Shown: positions 19,038 to 29,839 of the stretch, in pieces | How positions within the stretch are numbered: position 1 is the first letter of the stretch | Layout: each line of letters starts with the position of its first letter | Assembly (NCBI RefSeq): GCF_902497775.2 | Contig: NZ_OZ024668.1 | Span: forward strand, 3,456,326-3,520,325 | DNA from: Pseudomonas fluorescens | GTDB taxonomy: Bacteria; Pseudomonadota; Gammaproteobacteria; Pseudomonadales; Pseudomonadaceae | Length of the DNA stretch: 64,000 nt | Direction of reading: 5' to 3' | The notes under the pieces: generated by a model | The model's input: the letters and a program-made list of their open reading frames with translations, nothing else | Database searches by the model: none | What the model was told of the DNA's origin: nothing | Program-made: the position numbers and the translations under genes

Positions 19038-19168
19038 CACTTTTCTAAAAAAAATTCATTTTATTTAAGGGCTTAGGGCAATTGCCGGACCAAGCGCCTT
19101 TGCCCTCGGCCCCCTTCATGCGAGAATGCGCGCTCTTTTTATTCCCACTCGATGGTTAATCACGCGTC

Positions 19169-20023
19169 ATGACTGCACACCTTATCGACGGCAAGGCGAT
19201 CGCCGCCAGCCTGCGCCAGCAGATCGCCCAACGTGTCGTGGAGCGTCGCCAGCAAGGCCTGCGTACGCCTGGCCTGGCGGTGATCCTGGTCGGCACCGAC
19301 CCCGCTTCTCAAGTCTATGTCTCGCACAAGCGCAAGGATTGCGAAGAGGTCGGCTTTATCTCCCAGGCTTTCGACCTGCCCAGCGATACCACGCAGCAAG
19401 CCCTGACCGAGCTGATCGATCGCCTCAATGATGACCCGAACATCGACGGCATCCTCCTTCAGCTGCCGCTGCCGGCGCATCTGGACGCCTCGCTGCTGCT
19501 CGAGCGCATTCGTCCGGACAAGGACGTCGACGGTTTCCATCCGTATAACGTCGGCCGCCTGGCCCAGCGTATCCCGCTGCTGCGCCCGTGCACGCCAAAA
19601 GGCATCATGGCCCTGCTGGAAAGCACCGGTCAGGACCTGTACGGCATGAACGCCGTTGTCGTCGGCGCCTCCAACATCGTTGGCCGGCCGATGGCCATGG
19701 AGCTGCTGCTGGCCGGTTGCACCGTGACCGTCACCCACCGCTTCACCAAGGACCTGGCCGGCCACGTCGGCCGCGCCGACCTGGTGGTGGTTGCCGCCGG
19801 CAAGCCGGGCCTGGTCAAGGGTGAGTGGATCAAGGAAGGCGCGATCGTCATCGACGTCGGCATCAACCGTCAGGAAGATGGCAAGCTGGTTGGCGATGTG
19901 GTCTACGAGACCGCCCTGCCCCGCGCTGGCTGGATCACCCCGGTGCCGGGTGGCGTCGGGCCGATGACCCGGGCGTGCCTGTTGGAAAACACTTTGTATG
20001 CGGCGCAAGAGTTGCACAAGTAA
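19169..20023 (+). CDS. folD: Bifunctional methylenetetrahydrofolate dehydrogenase/cyclohydrolase FolD
   Basis: A 284-residue cytoplasmic enzyme of one-carbon metabolism that interconverts 5,10-methylene-, methenyl- and 10-formyl-THF with NADP. Signature regions are present: [22 protein letters not shown] with the catalytic Lys, [34 protein letters not shown], the Rossmann [14 protein letters not shown], and [18 protein letters not shown]. Length is normal. It lies beside the tRNA operon, transcribed the opposite way, as in other pseudomonads. Confidence 0.98.
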   Translation: MTAHLIDGKAIAASLRQQIAQRVVERRQQGLRTPGLAVILVGTDPASQVYVSHKRKDCEEVGFISQAFDLPSDTTQQALTELIDRLNDDPNIDGILLQLPLPAHLDASLLLERIRPDKDVDGFHPYNVGRLAQRIPLLRPCTPKGIMALLESTGQDLYGMNAVVVGASNIVGRPMAMELLLAGCTVTVTHRFTKDLAGHVGRADLVVVAAGKPGLVKGEWIKEGAIVIDVGINRQEDGKLVGDVVYETALPRAGWITPVPGGVGPMTRACLLENTLYAAQELHK

Positions 20024-20037
20024 GTGTTGATGGCGGG

Positions 20038-20073
20038 ATAAAAAACGGCACCTGCGAAGGTGCCGTTTTTTTG
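20038..20073. terminator. Bidirectional terminator between folD and the ABC operon
   Basis: An 11-bp stem AACGGCACCT...AGGTGCCGTT flanked by A- and T-runs on both sides. It serves folD (plus) and the convergent glycerol-type ABC operon (minus). Confidence 0.85.
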
Positions 20074-20084
20074 TGCCAGTGTGG

Positions 20085-21824
20085 TTACTTGCGCGCAGCC
20101 TCCCAGGATTTGAGCAGTTCGCTGTAGCTGACGGTCTCGCCCTTGGGCTTCTCGTTGGCCAGTTTCGGCTTCGGCGCACCGGGCTGGTCAAACCAGTACT
20201 GGGCATCTTTCTCGGGGTTGAGCTTCGGCGCGCAGGTGGCCTGGGCCTTGGAACGCTCAAGGCGAGCGAGGATCGCGTCCTGATCCTTGGCCAGGCCGTC
20301 CAGCGCCTCCTGCGGAGTTTTCTCGCCACTGGCAGCTTCAGCGATGTGGCTCCACCACAGCTGCGCCAGGCGCGGGTAATCAGGCACGTTGGTCCCGGTC
20401 GGGGTCCATTGCACCCGCGCCGGGCTGCGGTAGAACTCCACCAACCCACCCAGCTTGGGCGCAAGGTCGGTCATGGCCTGGGAGTTGATATCCGATTCGC
20501 GGATCGGCGTCAGGCCGACGATGGTCTTTTTCAGCGAGACGGTCTTGGAGGTGACGAACTGGGCGTAGAGCCAGGCCGCCAGGCGCTGTTTCTCCGGCGT
20601 CGACTTGAGGAACGTCCAGGAGCCGGCGTCCTGATAACCCAGCTTCATGCCCTCCTCCCAGTACGGCCCTTTGGGCGACGGCGCCATGCGCCACTTCGGC
20701 GTACCGTCGGCGTTCATTACCGGCAGGCCAGGCTTGGTCATGTCGGCGGTAAAGGCGGTGTACCAGAAGATCTGCTGGGCAATGTTGCCCTGGGACGGCA
20801 CCGGCCCGGACTCGGAGAAGGTCATGCCCTGGGCTTCAGGCGGCGCGTAGGCACGCATCCAGTCGACATACTTCTGCGTGGCATACACCGCCGCCGGGCC
20901 ATTGGTGTCGCCGCCACGGGTCACGCTGGAGCCGACCGGGTGGCAGTCCTCGACGCGAATGCCCCATTCGTCCACCGGCAGGCCATTGGGCAGGCCCTTG
21001 TCGCCGCCGCCGGCCATGGAGAACCAGGCGTCGGTGAAGCGCCAGCCCAGCGACGGGTCTTTCTTGCCATAGTCCATGTGCCCGTAGACACGCTTGCCGT
21101 CGATTTCCTTGACGTCCTCGCTGAAGAACTTGGCGATGTCTTCATAGGCCGACCAGTTCACCGGCACGCCCAGTTCATAGCCGTACTTTTCCTTGAACCT
21201 GGCCTTGAGGTCGGGGCGATCGAACCAGTCGGCGCGGAACCAGTAGAGGTTGGCGAACTGCTGGTCGGGCAATTGATAGACCTTGCCGTCCGGCGCGGTG
21301 GTGAAGGAGATACCGATAAAGTCCTTGAGGTCCAGGGTTGGCGAGGTGTAGTCCTTGCCTTCGTTGGCCATCAGGTCGGTGATCGATTCAGTCTTGCCGT
21401 AACGAAAGTGGGTACCGATCAGGTCGGAGTCATTGACCCAGCCGTCGTAGATGTTCTTGTCCGACTGCATTTGCGTCTGCAGTTTTTCCACCACGTCGCC
21501 TTCTTGCAGCAGATCGTGGGTCAGCTTGATCCCGGTGATCTCGCTAAAGGCCTTGGCCAGCACCTTGGATTCGTATTCATGGGTGGCGATGGTTTCCGAC
21601 ACCACGTTGATCTTCATCCCGCGAAACGGCTCGGAGGCCTTGATGAACCACTTCAACTCTTCGAGCTGCTGCTCGGGGGTCAGGGTCGAAGGTTTGAACT
21701 CGCTGCCGATCCACTTTTTCGCGGCATCTTCGTAGGCATCGGCCCAGGCGCTGGCGTGAAAGCTGCCCAGCACCAGCAGGGCTGCCAGGGTCAAATGTCG
21801 CCGGTTCTTGTTGTTGTCGAACAT
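20085..21824 (-). CDS. Glycerol-type ABC transporter substrate-binding protein (GlpV-like)
   Basis: A 579-residue periplasmic binding protein with signal peptide (LTLAALLVLGSFHASAWA). It is much longer than most sugar-binding proteins, as is typical of the GlpV group. Features include ELKWFIKASEPFRGMKINVVSE near the N-terminus and a long C-terminal extension ending SYSELLKSWEAARK. It is the last gene of an operon whose order ATPase-ATPase-permease-permease-DUF2160-binding protein matches rhizobial glpSTPQUV, which imports glycerol. The exact polyol substrate here is inference. A longer frame into the upstream gene was rejected. Confidence 0.85.
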   Translation of the reverse strand: MFDNNKNRRHLTLAALLVLGSFHASAWADAYEDAAKKWIGSEFKPSTLTPEQQLEELKWFIKASEPFRGMKINVVSETIATHEYESKVLAKAFSEITGIKLTHDLLQEGDVVEKLQTQMQSDKNIYDGWVNDSDLIGTHFRYGKTESITDLMANEGKDYTSPTLDLKDFIGISFTTAPDGKVYQLPDQQFANLYWFRADWFDRPDLKARFKEKYGYELGVPVNWSAYEDIAKFFSEDVKEIDGKRVYGHMDYGKKDPSLGWRFTDAWFSMAGGGDKGLPNGLPVDEWGIRVEDCHPVGSSVTRGGDTNGPAAVYATQKYVDWMRAYAPPEAQGMTFSESGPVPSQGNIAQQIFWYTAFTADMTKPGLPVMNADGTPKWRMAPSPKGPYWEEGMKLGYQDAGSWTFLKSTPEKQRLAAWLYAQFVTSKTVSLKKTIVGLTPIRESDINSQAMTDLAPKLGGLVEFYRSPARVQWTPTGTNVPDYPRLAQLWWSHIAEAASGEKTPQEALDGLAKDQDAILARLERSKAQATCAPKLNPEKDAQYWFDQPGAPKPKLANEKPKGETVSYSELLKSWEAARK

Positions 21825-21874
21825 TGTGATCTCCCGATTGAGTATTTTCACGGAGCCGTGCCGATTGCCCTCGG

Positions 21875-22147
21875 CTAACCCCAGCGCATCACCACCAACA
21901 GCCAGGCCAGGGACAGCAGCGAGGCTACCCACAGGTTCCAGTCGCTGAGCCCGATTACCAGCAAGTGCAGGTAAGCGCTGACCAGCAAACCAATGAACAA
22001 CCGGTCGCCACGGCTGGTGGCAATCGGCAGAAAACCGCGACGTTCGACGCACGGCCGGCGCAGCTCGTACAGCGTCATGCCCAGCAGTAACAGGCCGATC
22101 GCGGCGAAGAAGATCCCGGTGGGCAGGGTCCAGGCCATCCAGTCCAT
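21875..22147 (-). CDS. DUF2160 small membrane protein (GlpU-like)
   Basis: A 90-residue integral membrane protein with three hydrophobic segments (GIFFAAIGLLLLGMTLY, LFIGLLVSAYLHLLVIGL, LWVASLLSLAWLLVV). Such DUF2160 proteins occur almost only between the permease and binding-protein genes of glycerol-type ABC operons; their role is unknown. Start MDWMAW; upstream extension rejected. It overlaps nothing but lies 10 nt after the permease gene. Confidence 0.85.
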   Translation of the reverse strand: MDWMAWTLPTGIFFAAIGLLLLGMTLYELRRPCVERRGFLPIATSRGDRLFIGLLVSAYLHLLVIGLSDWNLWVASLLSLAWLLVVMRWG

Positions 22148-22157
22148 AGCGCGCTCC

Positions 22158-22958
<801 letters not shown>

Positions 22959-22967
22959 GGGCGGCCC

Positions 22968-23827
<860 letters not shown>

Positions 23828-23831
<4 letters not shown>

Positions 23832-24925
23832 GGCCGGGCCTCCAGCAGTACGTCATCGGCATAGAGCATCAGCCACTGCGCCGGAAAACTGATCCAGGCC
23901 TGACCCTCGGGCAGCATACGGTCCTCGCCCAGGCGCACCTTGAGCGGCACGCCTTGCAGGTCGAGGGTGAGAATCCTGTAGGTGCCCAGGTCTTCGACAT
24001 CCACCACCCTGGCGCTGAAGCCTTCATCGAATGGCGCGTCCCAGACCTGGACGAACTCGGGGCGGATGCCCACCTGCAGGCGCGTGGCATTGCTCGCGGC
24101 CAGGCGTTCCTGCAGCTCTTCCGGCAACGGCAGATGGATGCCGGCAAAACCGACGCCACCGGGCTGCACCTGTACCGGGATCAGATTCATCCCGGGGCTG
24201 CCGATGAAGTAGCCGACAAACGTATGGCGCGGGCGCTCGAACAACTCGCGCGGGGTGCCGAACTGGACGATCTGCCCGCCATACATCACCGCGATCTTGT
24301 CAGCGAAGGTCGAGGCTTCGAGCTGATCGTGGGTGACGTAGATCATAGTGATGTTGAACTGCTCATGGATCTGCTTGAGCTTGCGCCGCAGCTTCCATTT
24401 AAGGTGCGGGTCGATCACCGTCAGCGGCTCGTCGAAGAGGATCGCCGAGACATCGTCGCGCACCAGGCCGCGGCCCATGGAGACCTTCTGTTTTTCATCG
24501 GCGCTGAGGTTGCGGGCTTTTTTCTTCAGCAGGTTACCCAGGTCGAGCACCTCGGCGATCTCGGCCACCTTCCTGGCGATGCGTGCTTCATCCAGGCCCT
24601 GGTTGCGCAGCGCAAAGGCCAGGTTGTCGTACACCGTCATGGTGTCGTAGACCACCGGAAACTGGAACACCTGGGCGATGTTGCGCGCCTGTGGCGACAG
24701 CGCGTTGACCACCTTGCCATCGAACAATACCTGGCCCTGGGATGGGCTCAGCAGCCCAGAAATGATGTTGAGCAAGGTGGACTTGCCGCAGCCCGAGGGC
24801 CCGAGCAAGGCATAGGCACCGCCCTGCTCCCAGACATGCTCAAGCTCGCGCAAGGCATAGTCGGCCGCCCCCTGCGGGTCGCGGCTGTAGCTATGGGACA
24901 ACTGCTGCAGGCGAATCTCGGCCAT
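23828..24925 (-). CDS. ABC transporter ATP-binding protein (GlpT-like) with degenerate signature
   Basis: A 365-residue MalK-type ATPase with a C-terminal regulatory OB-like region (about 240-365). The Walker A is canonical (GPSGCGKS, 42-49), the Walker B/catalytic Glu is present (AILFDEP), and the H-loop His199 is present (YVTHD). The ABC signature is altered to LSADEKQK (140-147) instead of LSGGQ. The partner at 24925-26019 has the complementary pattern. Stop/start junction TGATG with that gene. Confidence 0.92.
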
Positions 24926-26019
24926 CAGGCGACCCTCGCTTCACGCAGGCCCGGTGCCTGCACCAGTTGCCCGGCGCTGTCGAAAACAAACAACTTGTGG
25001 GTGGGAATGAACACCCGGATCGGCGCATCGACGTGATACTCGTGCACCCCCGGCAAGTGCAGGACCAGGCGAAAGTGCTCGTTGCGCACATGCAGGAAGG
25101 TTTCCGAGCCGCTGATTTCCGCCAGCTCCACCAAAACCGCCAGCTCCAGGTCATCGTCGTTGGACGGCACCAGGCTGATATGGCTCGGGCGCACGCCAAA
25201 GCGGTAGTCGCCGTCGCCAATGCGGCGCAAGTCGGCGTTCATGGCGAAATGTACGGCACTGGCAAAACTCACTTCATTGCCGCTGATACGCCCGGGCATC
25301 AGGTTGATCGGCGGTTCAGAGAACAGCTCGGCCGCCAGCACCGTGCGCGGCTGGTGGTAGACCTGGGCAGTGGGCCCGCTCTGCACGATGCGCCCTTCAT
25401 GGAGGATGGTGGTGGTGCCGCCCAGGGCCAGGGCCTCGTTGGGTTCGGTGGTGGCGTACACGGCAATGCAGTGGCGGGCGGCGAACAGTTCGCGCATCTC
25501 CTGGCGCAGTTCTTCGCGCAGCTTGTAGTCAAGGTTCACCAGCGGCTCGTCGAAGAGGATCAGCTCGGCATCCTTGACCAGCGCCCGGGCCATGGCCGTG
25601 CGCTGCTGCTGGCCGCCCGACAGCTCCAGCGGCAAGCGTTGCAGGTAGGGCTCGATACGCAGCATCTGCGCGGTCTGCCGGACCTTCTCACGGATCTGCT
25701 CTTCGGCCATGCGCGCCTGGCGCAAGGGCGAGGCGATATTCTCGAACACGTTCAAGGTCGGGTAGTTGATGAACTGCTGATAGACCATCGACACATTGCG
25801 CTGGCGCACCGGCCGGCCGGTGACATCCTCACCATTCATCAGCACCCGGCCACGGTCCGGCCGGTCAAGCCCGGCCATCAGGCGCATGAGGCTGGTCTTG
25901 CCGGCCAGGGTGCGGCCGAGCAGCACATTGAACGAGCCGGGCTCGAAGCTCAGGCAGGCGTCGTCGATGCACACCTGGTTATCCACGGTACGGCTGACAT
26001 GGTCGAGCGTGAGCGACAT
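24925..26019 (-). CDS. ABC transporter ATP-binding protein (GlpS-like) with variant P-loop
   Basis: A 364-residue MalK-type ATPase, first gene of the operon. The signature LSGGQ (132-136) is canonical. The P-loop is the variant GRTLAGKT (35-42), and the H-loop His is replaced by Thr190 (YATTEPNEA). Walker B LILFDEP is intact. Together with the other ATPase it should form one consensus and one degenerate nucleotide site. It is preceded by a sigma54-type promoter at 26062-26077. Confidence 0.92.
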   Translation of the reverse strand: MSLTLDHVSRTVDNQVCIDDACLSFEPGSFNVLLGRTLAGKTSLMRLMAGLDRPDRGRVLMNGEDVTGRPVRQRNVSMVYQQFINYPTLNVFENIASPLRQARMAEEQIREKVRQTAQMLRIEPYLQRLPLELSGGQQQRTAMARALVKDAELILFDEPLVNLDYKLREELRQEMRELFAARHCIAVYATTEPNEALALGGTTTILHEGRIVQSGPTAQVYHQPRTVLAAELFSEPPINLMPGRISGNEVSFASAVHFAMNADLRRIGDGDYRFGVRPSHISLVPSNDDDLELAVLVELAEISGSETFLHVRNEHFRLVLHLPGVHEYHVDAPIRVFIPTHKLFVFDSAGQLVQAPGLREARVA

Positions 26020-26061
26020 GGCGCGGCCTTCTTGTTGTTATCGGACAGGCGTCTGCAGCAG

Positions 26062-26077
26062 AGCCAGATTCGTGCCA
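26062..26077 (-). promoter_or_regulatory. Sigma54 (-24/-12) promoter of the ABC operon
   Basis: On the minus strand TGGCACGAATCTGGCT has GG and GC separated by exactly 10 nt. It matches TGGCAYR-N4-TTGCW with one change in the -12 element (TGGC for TTGC). It lies 43 nt before the first ATPase gene and faces away from a sigma54-activator gene. Confidence 0.65.
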
Positions 26078-26133
26078 GCGCACGCCAAGCCTTTGTCGGT
26101 AAAAGACTTTCACCAGCACGGCGGATCAGTACC

Positions 26134-26211
26134 GTTCACCCCTGAACAGAAATGAGCCGTTTTCGCTGCTCAGTTGAACAGCCGCGGCATTGACAATGAA
26201 CAGGACTGAAC
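26134..26211. promoter_or_regulatory. Putative activator binding region with four TGAAC elements
   Basis: A perfect inverted repeat GTTCA-N4-TGAAC (26134-26147) is followed by TGAAC copies at 26175, 26197 and 26207, all in the 244-nt divergent gap. They lie 57-150 bp upstream of the -24/-12 element, where enhancer-binding proteins normally dock. Binding of the neighbouring regulator is inference. Confidence 0.5.
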
Positions 26212-26263
26212 AACACTGGATCACACAAAAACAACAACACTGCCGCCGGCAGAGGACAGGCCC

Positions 26264-28075
26264 ATGGCCGCATCCACCAGTGCCCATGCGCAATTGATTC
26301 AGGCGTCCTGGCAGCGCTGCCGCGCCTACGGCCTGGATCATCAGTCGCAACCACAATTCGGCGAAGCATCCGCCGCGCAGGTCAGCCAACTGCTCGAACG
26401 CCAGCATGCACTGCTGGGCACCACCCGCGACGAGGTGCTGCCGCAGTACGCACACCTGCTCGGCAACTCCAGTTACCTGATCATGCTCAGCGACCACCAG
26501 GGCCATTTGCTCGATGCCTGGGGCACCCGCCGCTTTATCGACCCGCGCCAGCGCCACGGCTTTGTCGCCGGCGCCTGCTGGCGCGAGCAAGGGGTGGGCA
26601 CCAATGCCATCGGCACCGCCCTGGCCACCGGCGAGGCGGTGCATGTCAGCCAGGATGAACACTTCCTCAAGCTCAACCGCTTCATGGCCAGCGCCGCCGC
26701 ACCGTTGTTCGATGCCGAGCGCCAGCTGATCGGCGTGCTTGATGTGTCCAGCGACAGCTACCTGCCGGCAGCGCAAACCCAGGGCCTGGTGCGGATGATG
26801 AGCCAGAGCCTGGAGAACCGCCTGATCCTGGCACGCTTTGCCGGGCATTACCGGCAGCTGAGCTTCAATACCGGCGCCAACAACCTCGACAGCCAATGGG
26901 CCGGGCTCTTGCTGTTCGATGACCAGGGCCGGGTGCTGGCGGCCAATCGCCGGGCCGACAGCCTGCTCGGGCAGAATCCGCTGCAATCGAACCTGGAGCA
27001 GTTGTTCAGAACACCGTTGGCGCAGTTGTTGGCCCACAACGCTGAGCAGCCTTTTGCTGTGCAGGTCAGCGGTCGCAACCGCTTTCATTGCCTGTTGCAC
27101 GCCCCCACCCAAATCCCTGCGGCCACACCACCGGGCCACACGCAACCAAGCTGCGACCCGCGTATCGACAAGGCCCTGCGCCAGGCCGGGTTGCTGCTGG
27201 AAAAAGACATCCCGCTGTTGATCGAGGGCGAAACCGGCGCCGGCAAAGAGATCTTCGTCACTGCCCTGCACCGCGCCAGCAGCCGCGCCGCCCAGCCGTT
27301 GATCGCGGTGAACTGCGCCGCGATCCCGGCCGAGCTGGTCGAGTCGGAGCTGTTCGGCTACGAGAAAGGCGCGTTCACCGGTGCCCACCACAAGGGCAAC
27401 ATCGGCCTGTTCCGCAAGGCCGACCGGGGCATCCTGTTTCTCGATGAAATCGGCGACATGCCGCTGCCGACCCAGGCGCGCCTGCTGCGCTTTCTGCAGA
27501 CCCGCAGCATCCAGCCACTAGGCAGCGGCGCACCGACCCCGGTGGATATCCGCGTGGTCTCGGCGACCAACCACAACCTCGCCGAGCAGGTACGCCTCGG
27601 CCACTTTCGCCAGGACCTGTATTACCGCATCGCAGGTCTTAGCCTGATGCTGCCGCCATTGCGCGAGCGCAGCGACCGCCTGGTTTTGATCGAACAGCTC
27701 CACCAGCAGTACCGCGAGCCCGGGGCGCCGACGCAGCTACCTGGCAAGGTGCTGGAACTGCTGCTCCAGCATCCCTGGCCGGGCAACCTGCGCCAGTTGG
27801 CCAGCGTGCTGCAGGTGGCGCTGGCGTTGGCCGGCGAACGGCCGATTGCCGTGGAGCACCTGCCGGACAGTTTCTTTGCCGAGTTGCCTGAGGCCAGGCC
27901 CGCGGTGCCCGTGTTGGCCACGCCGGCGAACACTGACGACCTCGGCCAGCGCCTGCGCGCCCTCAATGGCAATATCTCGGCCCTGGCCCGCGACCTGGGG
28001 ATCAGCCGCACCACCCTGTACAAGCGCCTGCACGCCCAGGGCCATGCTTGCGCAGTTGACGAACGCCTGGGCTGA
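26264..28075 (+). CDS. Sigma54-dependent activator, AcoR-like
   Basis: A 603-residue enhancer-binding protein. An N-terminal sensory region with a GAF-type domain covers about residues 60-190 ([15 protein letters not shown]). A PAS-like segment follows at 210-280. The AAA+ domain has Walker A GETGAGKE (322-329), the sigma54-contacting GAFTGA loop (369-374) and Walker [10 protein letters not shown] Fis-type helix-turn-helix lies at the C-terminus ([20 protein letters not shown]). It is transcribed divergently from the glycerol-type ABC operon, which has a sigma54 promoter, so it is the likely activator of that operon. The inducer is unknown. Confidence 0.93.
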   Translation: MAASTSAHAQLIQASWQRCRAYGLDHQSQPQFGEASAAQVSQLLERQHALLGTTRDEVLPQYAHLLGNSSYLIMLSDHQGHLLDAWGTRRFIDPRQRHGFVAGACWREQGVGTNAIGTALATGEAVHVSQDEHFLKLNRFMASAAAPLFDAERQLIGVLDVSSDSYLPAAQTQGLVRMMSQSLENRLILARFAGHYRQLSFNTGANNLDSQWAGLLLFDDQGRVLAANRRADSLLGQNPLQSNLEQLFRTPLAQLLAHNAEQPFAVQVSGRNRFHCLLHAPTQIPAATPPGHTQPSCDPRIDKALRQAGLLLEKDIPLLIEGETGAGKEIFVTALHRASSRAAQPLIAVNCAAIPAELVESELFGYEKGAFTGAHHKGNIGLFRKADRGILFLDEIGDMPLPTQARLLRFLQTRSIQPLGSGAPTPVDIRVVSATNHNLAEQVRLGHFRQDLYYRIAGLSLMLPPLRERSDRLVLIEQLHQQYREPGAPTQLPGKVLELLLQHPWPGNLRQLASVLQVALALAGERPIAVEHLPDSFFAELPEARPAVPVLATPANTDDLGQRLRALNGNISALARDLGISRTTLYKRLHAQGHACAVDERLG

Positions 28076-28094
28076 TGGTCAGATGCCTGCCAGT

Positions 28095-28273
28095 TTCAGG
28101 TGCCTGCCGCCGCCGTGCGTCAGGTGAAACGGGAAGCCGGTGCGTCGTTATCGACCAGTCCGGCGCTGCCCCCGCAACGGTAAGCGAGTGAAGCATTCAA
28201 CACGCCACTGTGCCCACAGGCACGGGAAGGTGAATGGCTTCAAGCCTCGCAAGCCCGGAGACCGGCCTGAAGC
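28095..28273 (+). ncRNA. Cobalamin riboswitch
   Basis: An AdoCbl-type leader. It starts near CAGGTGCCTGCCGCC and has the conserved GGTGAAACGGGAAGCCGGTG segment and the CTGCCCCCGCAACGGTAA core. The classic B12 box AGCCCGGAGACCGGCCTG is at 28252-28269. It lies upstream of the [2Fe-2S] protein and BtuF-like genes, so both are expected to be repressed by cobalamin. Confidence 0.93.
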
Positions 28274-28390
28274 CCCACGACTGCCTGCAGTCATTTAGGC
28301 AAACCTGCGGAGGGCGGGCACGAGCCGGCTCTCTGGCGCGTGTTGGCCGGGCCCCTCCTGTGCGCTTCGCGAATGTTTTTCGAGAAGTCC

Positions 28391-28777
28391 ATGACAGCAA
28401 CAACCCCCAAGCGTCGCCGCGGCCGACTCGCCGAAGATCAAATCCAGAGCAAACCCGAGTGGTCGCAGATCCCCGAGCACACCCGCCACGTGATGCTCTG
28501 CACCGGCCCGCGCTGTGTGCAACGTGGTGCCCTGCCGCTGTGGAAAGTCCTGCGCCGCGAGCTGCTGGTGGCCAACCGCATCGAAACCACTGACGGCGTG
28601 CTGCTGACCCGCAGCCATTGCCAGTTCCCGTGCAACCTCGGCCCGGTGCTGACGGTGTATCCGGACCGTTGCTGGTACCGGGTGGCCAACGCAGAAGACG
28701 CACAGCGCCTGGTGCGCGTGCACCTGATCGACGGCCAGCCGGTGCCCGAGCTGCTGCTCAACGGCCAGGACTCATGA
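28391..28777 (+). CDS. Thioredoxin-like [2Fe-2S] ferredoxin domain protein
   Basis: A 128-residue soluble protein. It has the cysteine pattern C-X4-C (MLCTGPRCVQRG) and C-X3-C (SHCQFPCNLGP) of thioredoxin-like [2Fe-2S] ferredoxins, and a basic N-terminus (KRRRGR). ATG at 28391 follows GAGAAG; an in-frame ATG at 28373 is possible. It is the first gene after the cobalamin riboswitch and overlaps the next gene by ATGA. A role in cobalamin or cobalt metabolism follows from regulation only. Confidence 0.85.
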   Translation: MTATTPKRRRGRLAEDQIQSKPEWSQIPEHTRHVMLCTGPRCVQRGALPLWKVLRRELLVANRIETTDGVLLTRSHCQFPCNLGPVLTVYPDRCWYRVANAEDAQRLVRVHLIDGQPVPELLLNGQDS

Positions 28778-29706
28778 GGTGGATCGGCGCCAGCTTACTG
28801 GCCGTATTGAGCAGCAGCGCCGTAGCCCTGGACTATCAGAACTGCGGGCAGACCTGGCAACTGCCAGAGGACCGACCGCAGCGCATCCTGGCCCTCAACC
28901 AGCACGCCGCCGACCTGCTCCTGGCCCTTGAGGCCGGCCCGGCGCTTGCCGCCGTCAGCTACATAGATGACGACCCGCAAGCCCTGGCCAGCGGTCGCTA
29001 TCGTGGGGTTGCGCTGCTATCACACCGCTACCCGGCAACCGAGGTGGTCTATGCCCAGGGTTACGACCTGCTGATCGGGGGGTTTGCCAGCGCCTTTCGC
29101 GACAGCGACGGCGTCGCCCCGCGCACGACCTTGAGGGCCAACGGCATCGCTACCTACCTGCTGGAGAACGCCTGCGCGCCAGCACCTGAAAACGGCTTTG
29201 CCGCCGTCGAACACGACCTGCGCACCCTCGGCCGCCTGCTGCAGCGCGACGCCCAGGCCAACCAGTTGATCAGCCGCCAGCGCCAGGACCTGGCCGCCGC
29301 CAAAGCCATCGCCGGGCACGGCCAGCCGCTGTCGGTGTTCTACCTCGACAGCGCGGTCAACGGCCTGCAAAGCGAAGGCAAGCGCGGCTTCATCACCCAG
29401 CTGATCGGTGCAGCGGGCGGGCGTAACCTGTACGCCGAGGTCGAGCTGAACCGGGTCACGGTCGATGCCGAAAGCCTGCTGCGCGCCGACCCCGACGTGA
29501 TCATCCTGGCCGATGCCGTGTGGTCGCCCGCTGCCGGCAAGCGCGCCTACCTGCGCAAGCACCCGGCACTCTCGCACCTGCGCGCAGTGCGCGACAATCG
29601 CCTGATCGACCTGCCCTTCACCCACCTTCTGCCCGGCGAACACAGCGCCAGCACCGCCCTGAGCCTGGCCCGCCGGCTGCACGCCTTCAAGCAAGACGTG
29701 CCTTGA
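28774..29706 (+). CDS. BtuF-like periplasmic binding protein, riboswitch-controlled
   Basis: A 310-residue class III binding protein with signal peptide (IGASLLAVLSSSAVA). It shows the BtuF/FecB-type fold (RPQRILALNQHAADLLLALE, VVYAQGYDLLIGG, LLRADPDVIILADAVW). Translational coupling to the upstream gene (ATGA) and the cobalamin riboswitch point to cobalamin or a corrinoid precursor as ligand. No BtuC, BtuD or BtuB gene lies nearby, so it must use a transporter encoded elsewhere. Confidence 0.85.
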   Translation: MRWIGASLLAVLSSSAVALDYQNCGQTWQLPEDRPQRILALNQHAADLLLALEAGPALAAVSYIDDDPQALASGRYRGVALLSHRYPATEVVYAQGYDLLIGGFASAFRDSDGVAPRTTLRANGIATYLLENACAPAPENGFAAVEHDLRTLGRLLQRDAQANQLISRQRQDLAAAKAIAGHGQPLSVFYLDSAVNGLQSEGKRGFITQLIGAAGGRNLYAEVELNRVTVDAESLLRADPDVIILADAVWSPAAGKRAYLRKHPALSHLRAVRDNRLIDLPFTHLLPGEHSASTALSLARRLHAFKQDVP

Positions 29707-29751
29707 ACCGTTACAGCCGATTCCGCTGCCAAACCCACTATTTCAGCTTTA

Positions 29752-29781
29752 CCGGCTGAGCGCCCAACGCGCTTCAGCCGG
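29752..29781 (+). terminator. Hairpin after the riboswitch operon
   Basis: Stem CCGGCTGA/TCAGCCGG with a 14-nt loop, 46 nt after the BtuF-like stop. There is only a weak T-rich tail. Confidence 0.4.
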
Positions 29782-29839
29782 GATTTATCGTTGATCACGT
29801 CGACAATAAGCACACAGCCAACCCCGGATGCGTGCCTCG

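Noticed and set aside
18250..19168. tRNA cluster considered as a prophage or integrative-element attachment site
   Set aside because: No integrase, no phage genes and no partial tRNA duplicate bounded by an element; the Leu remnant is explained by local tandem duplication.
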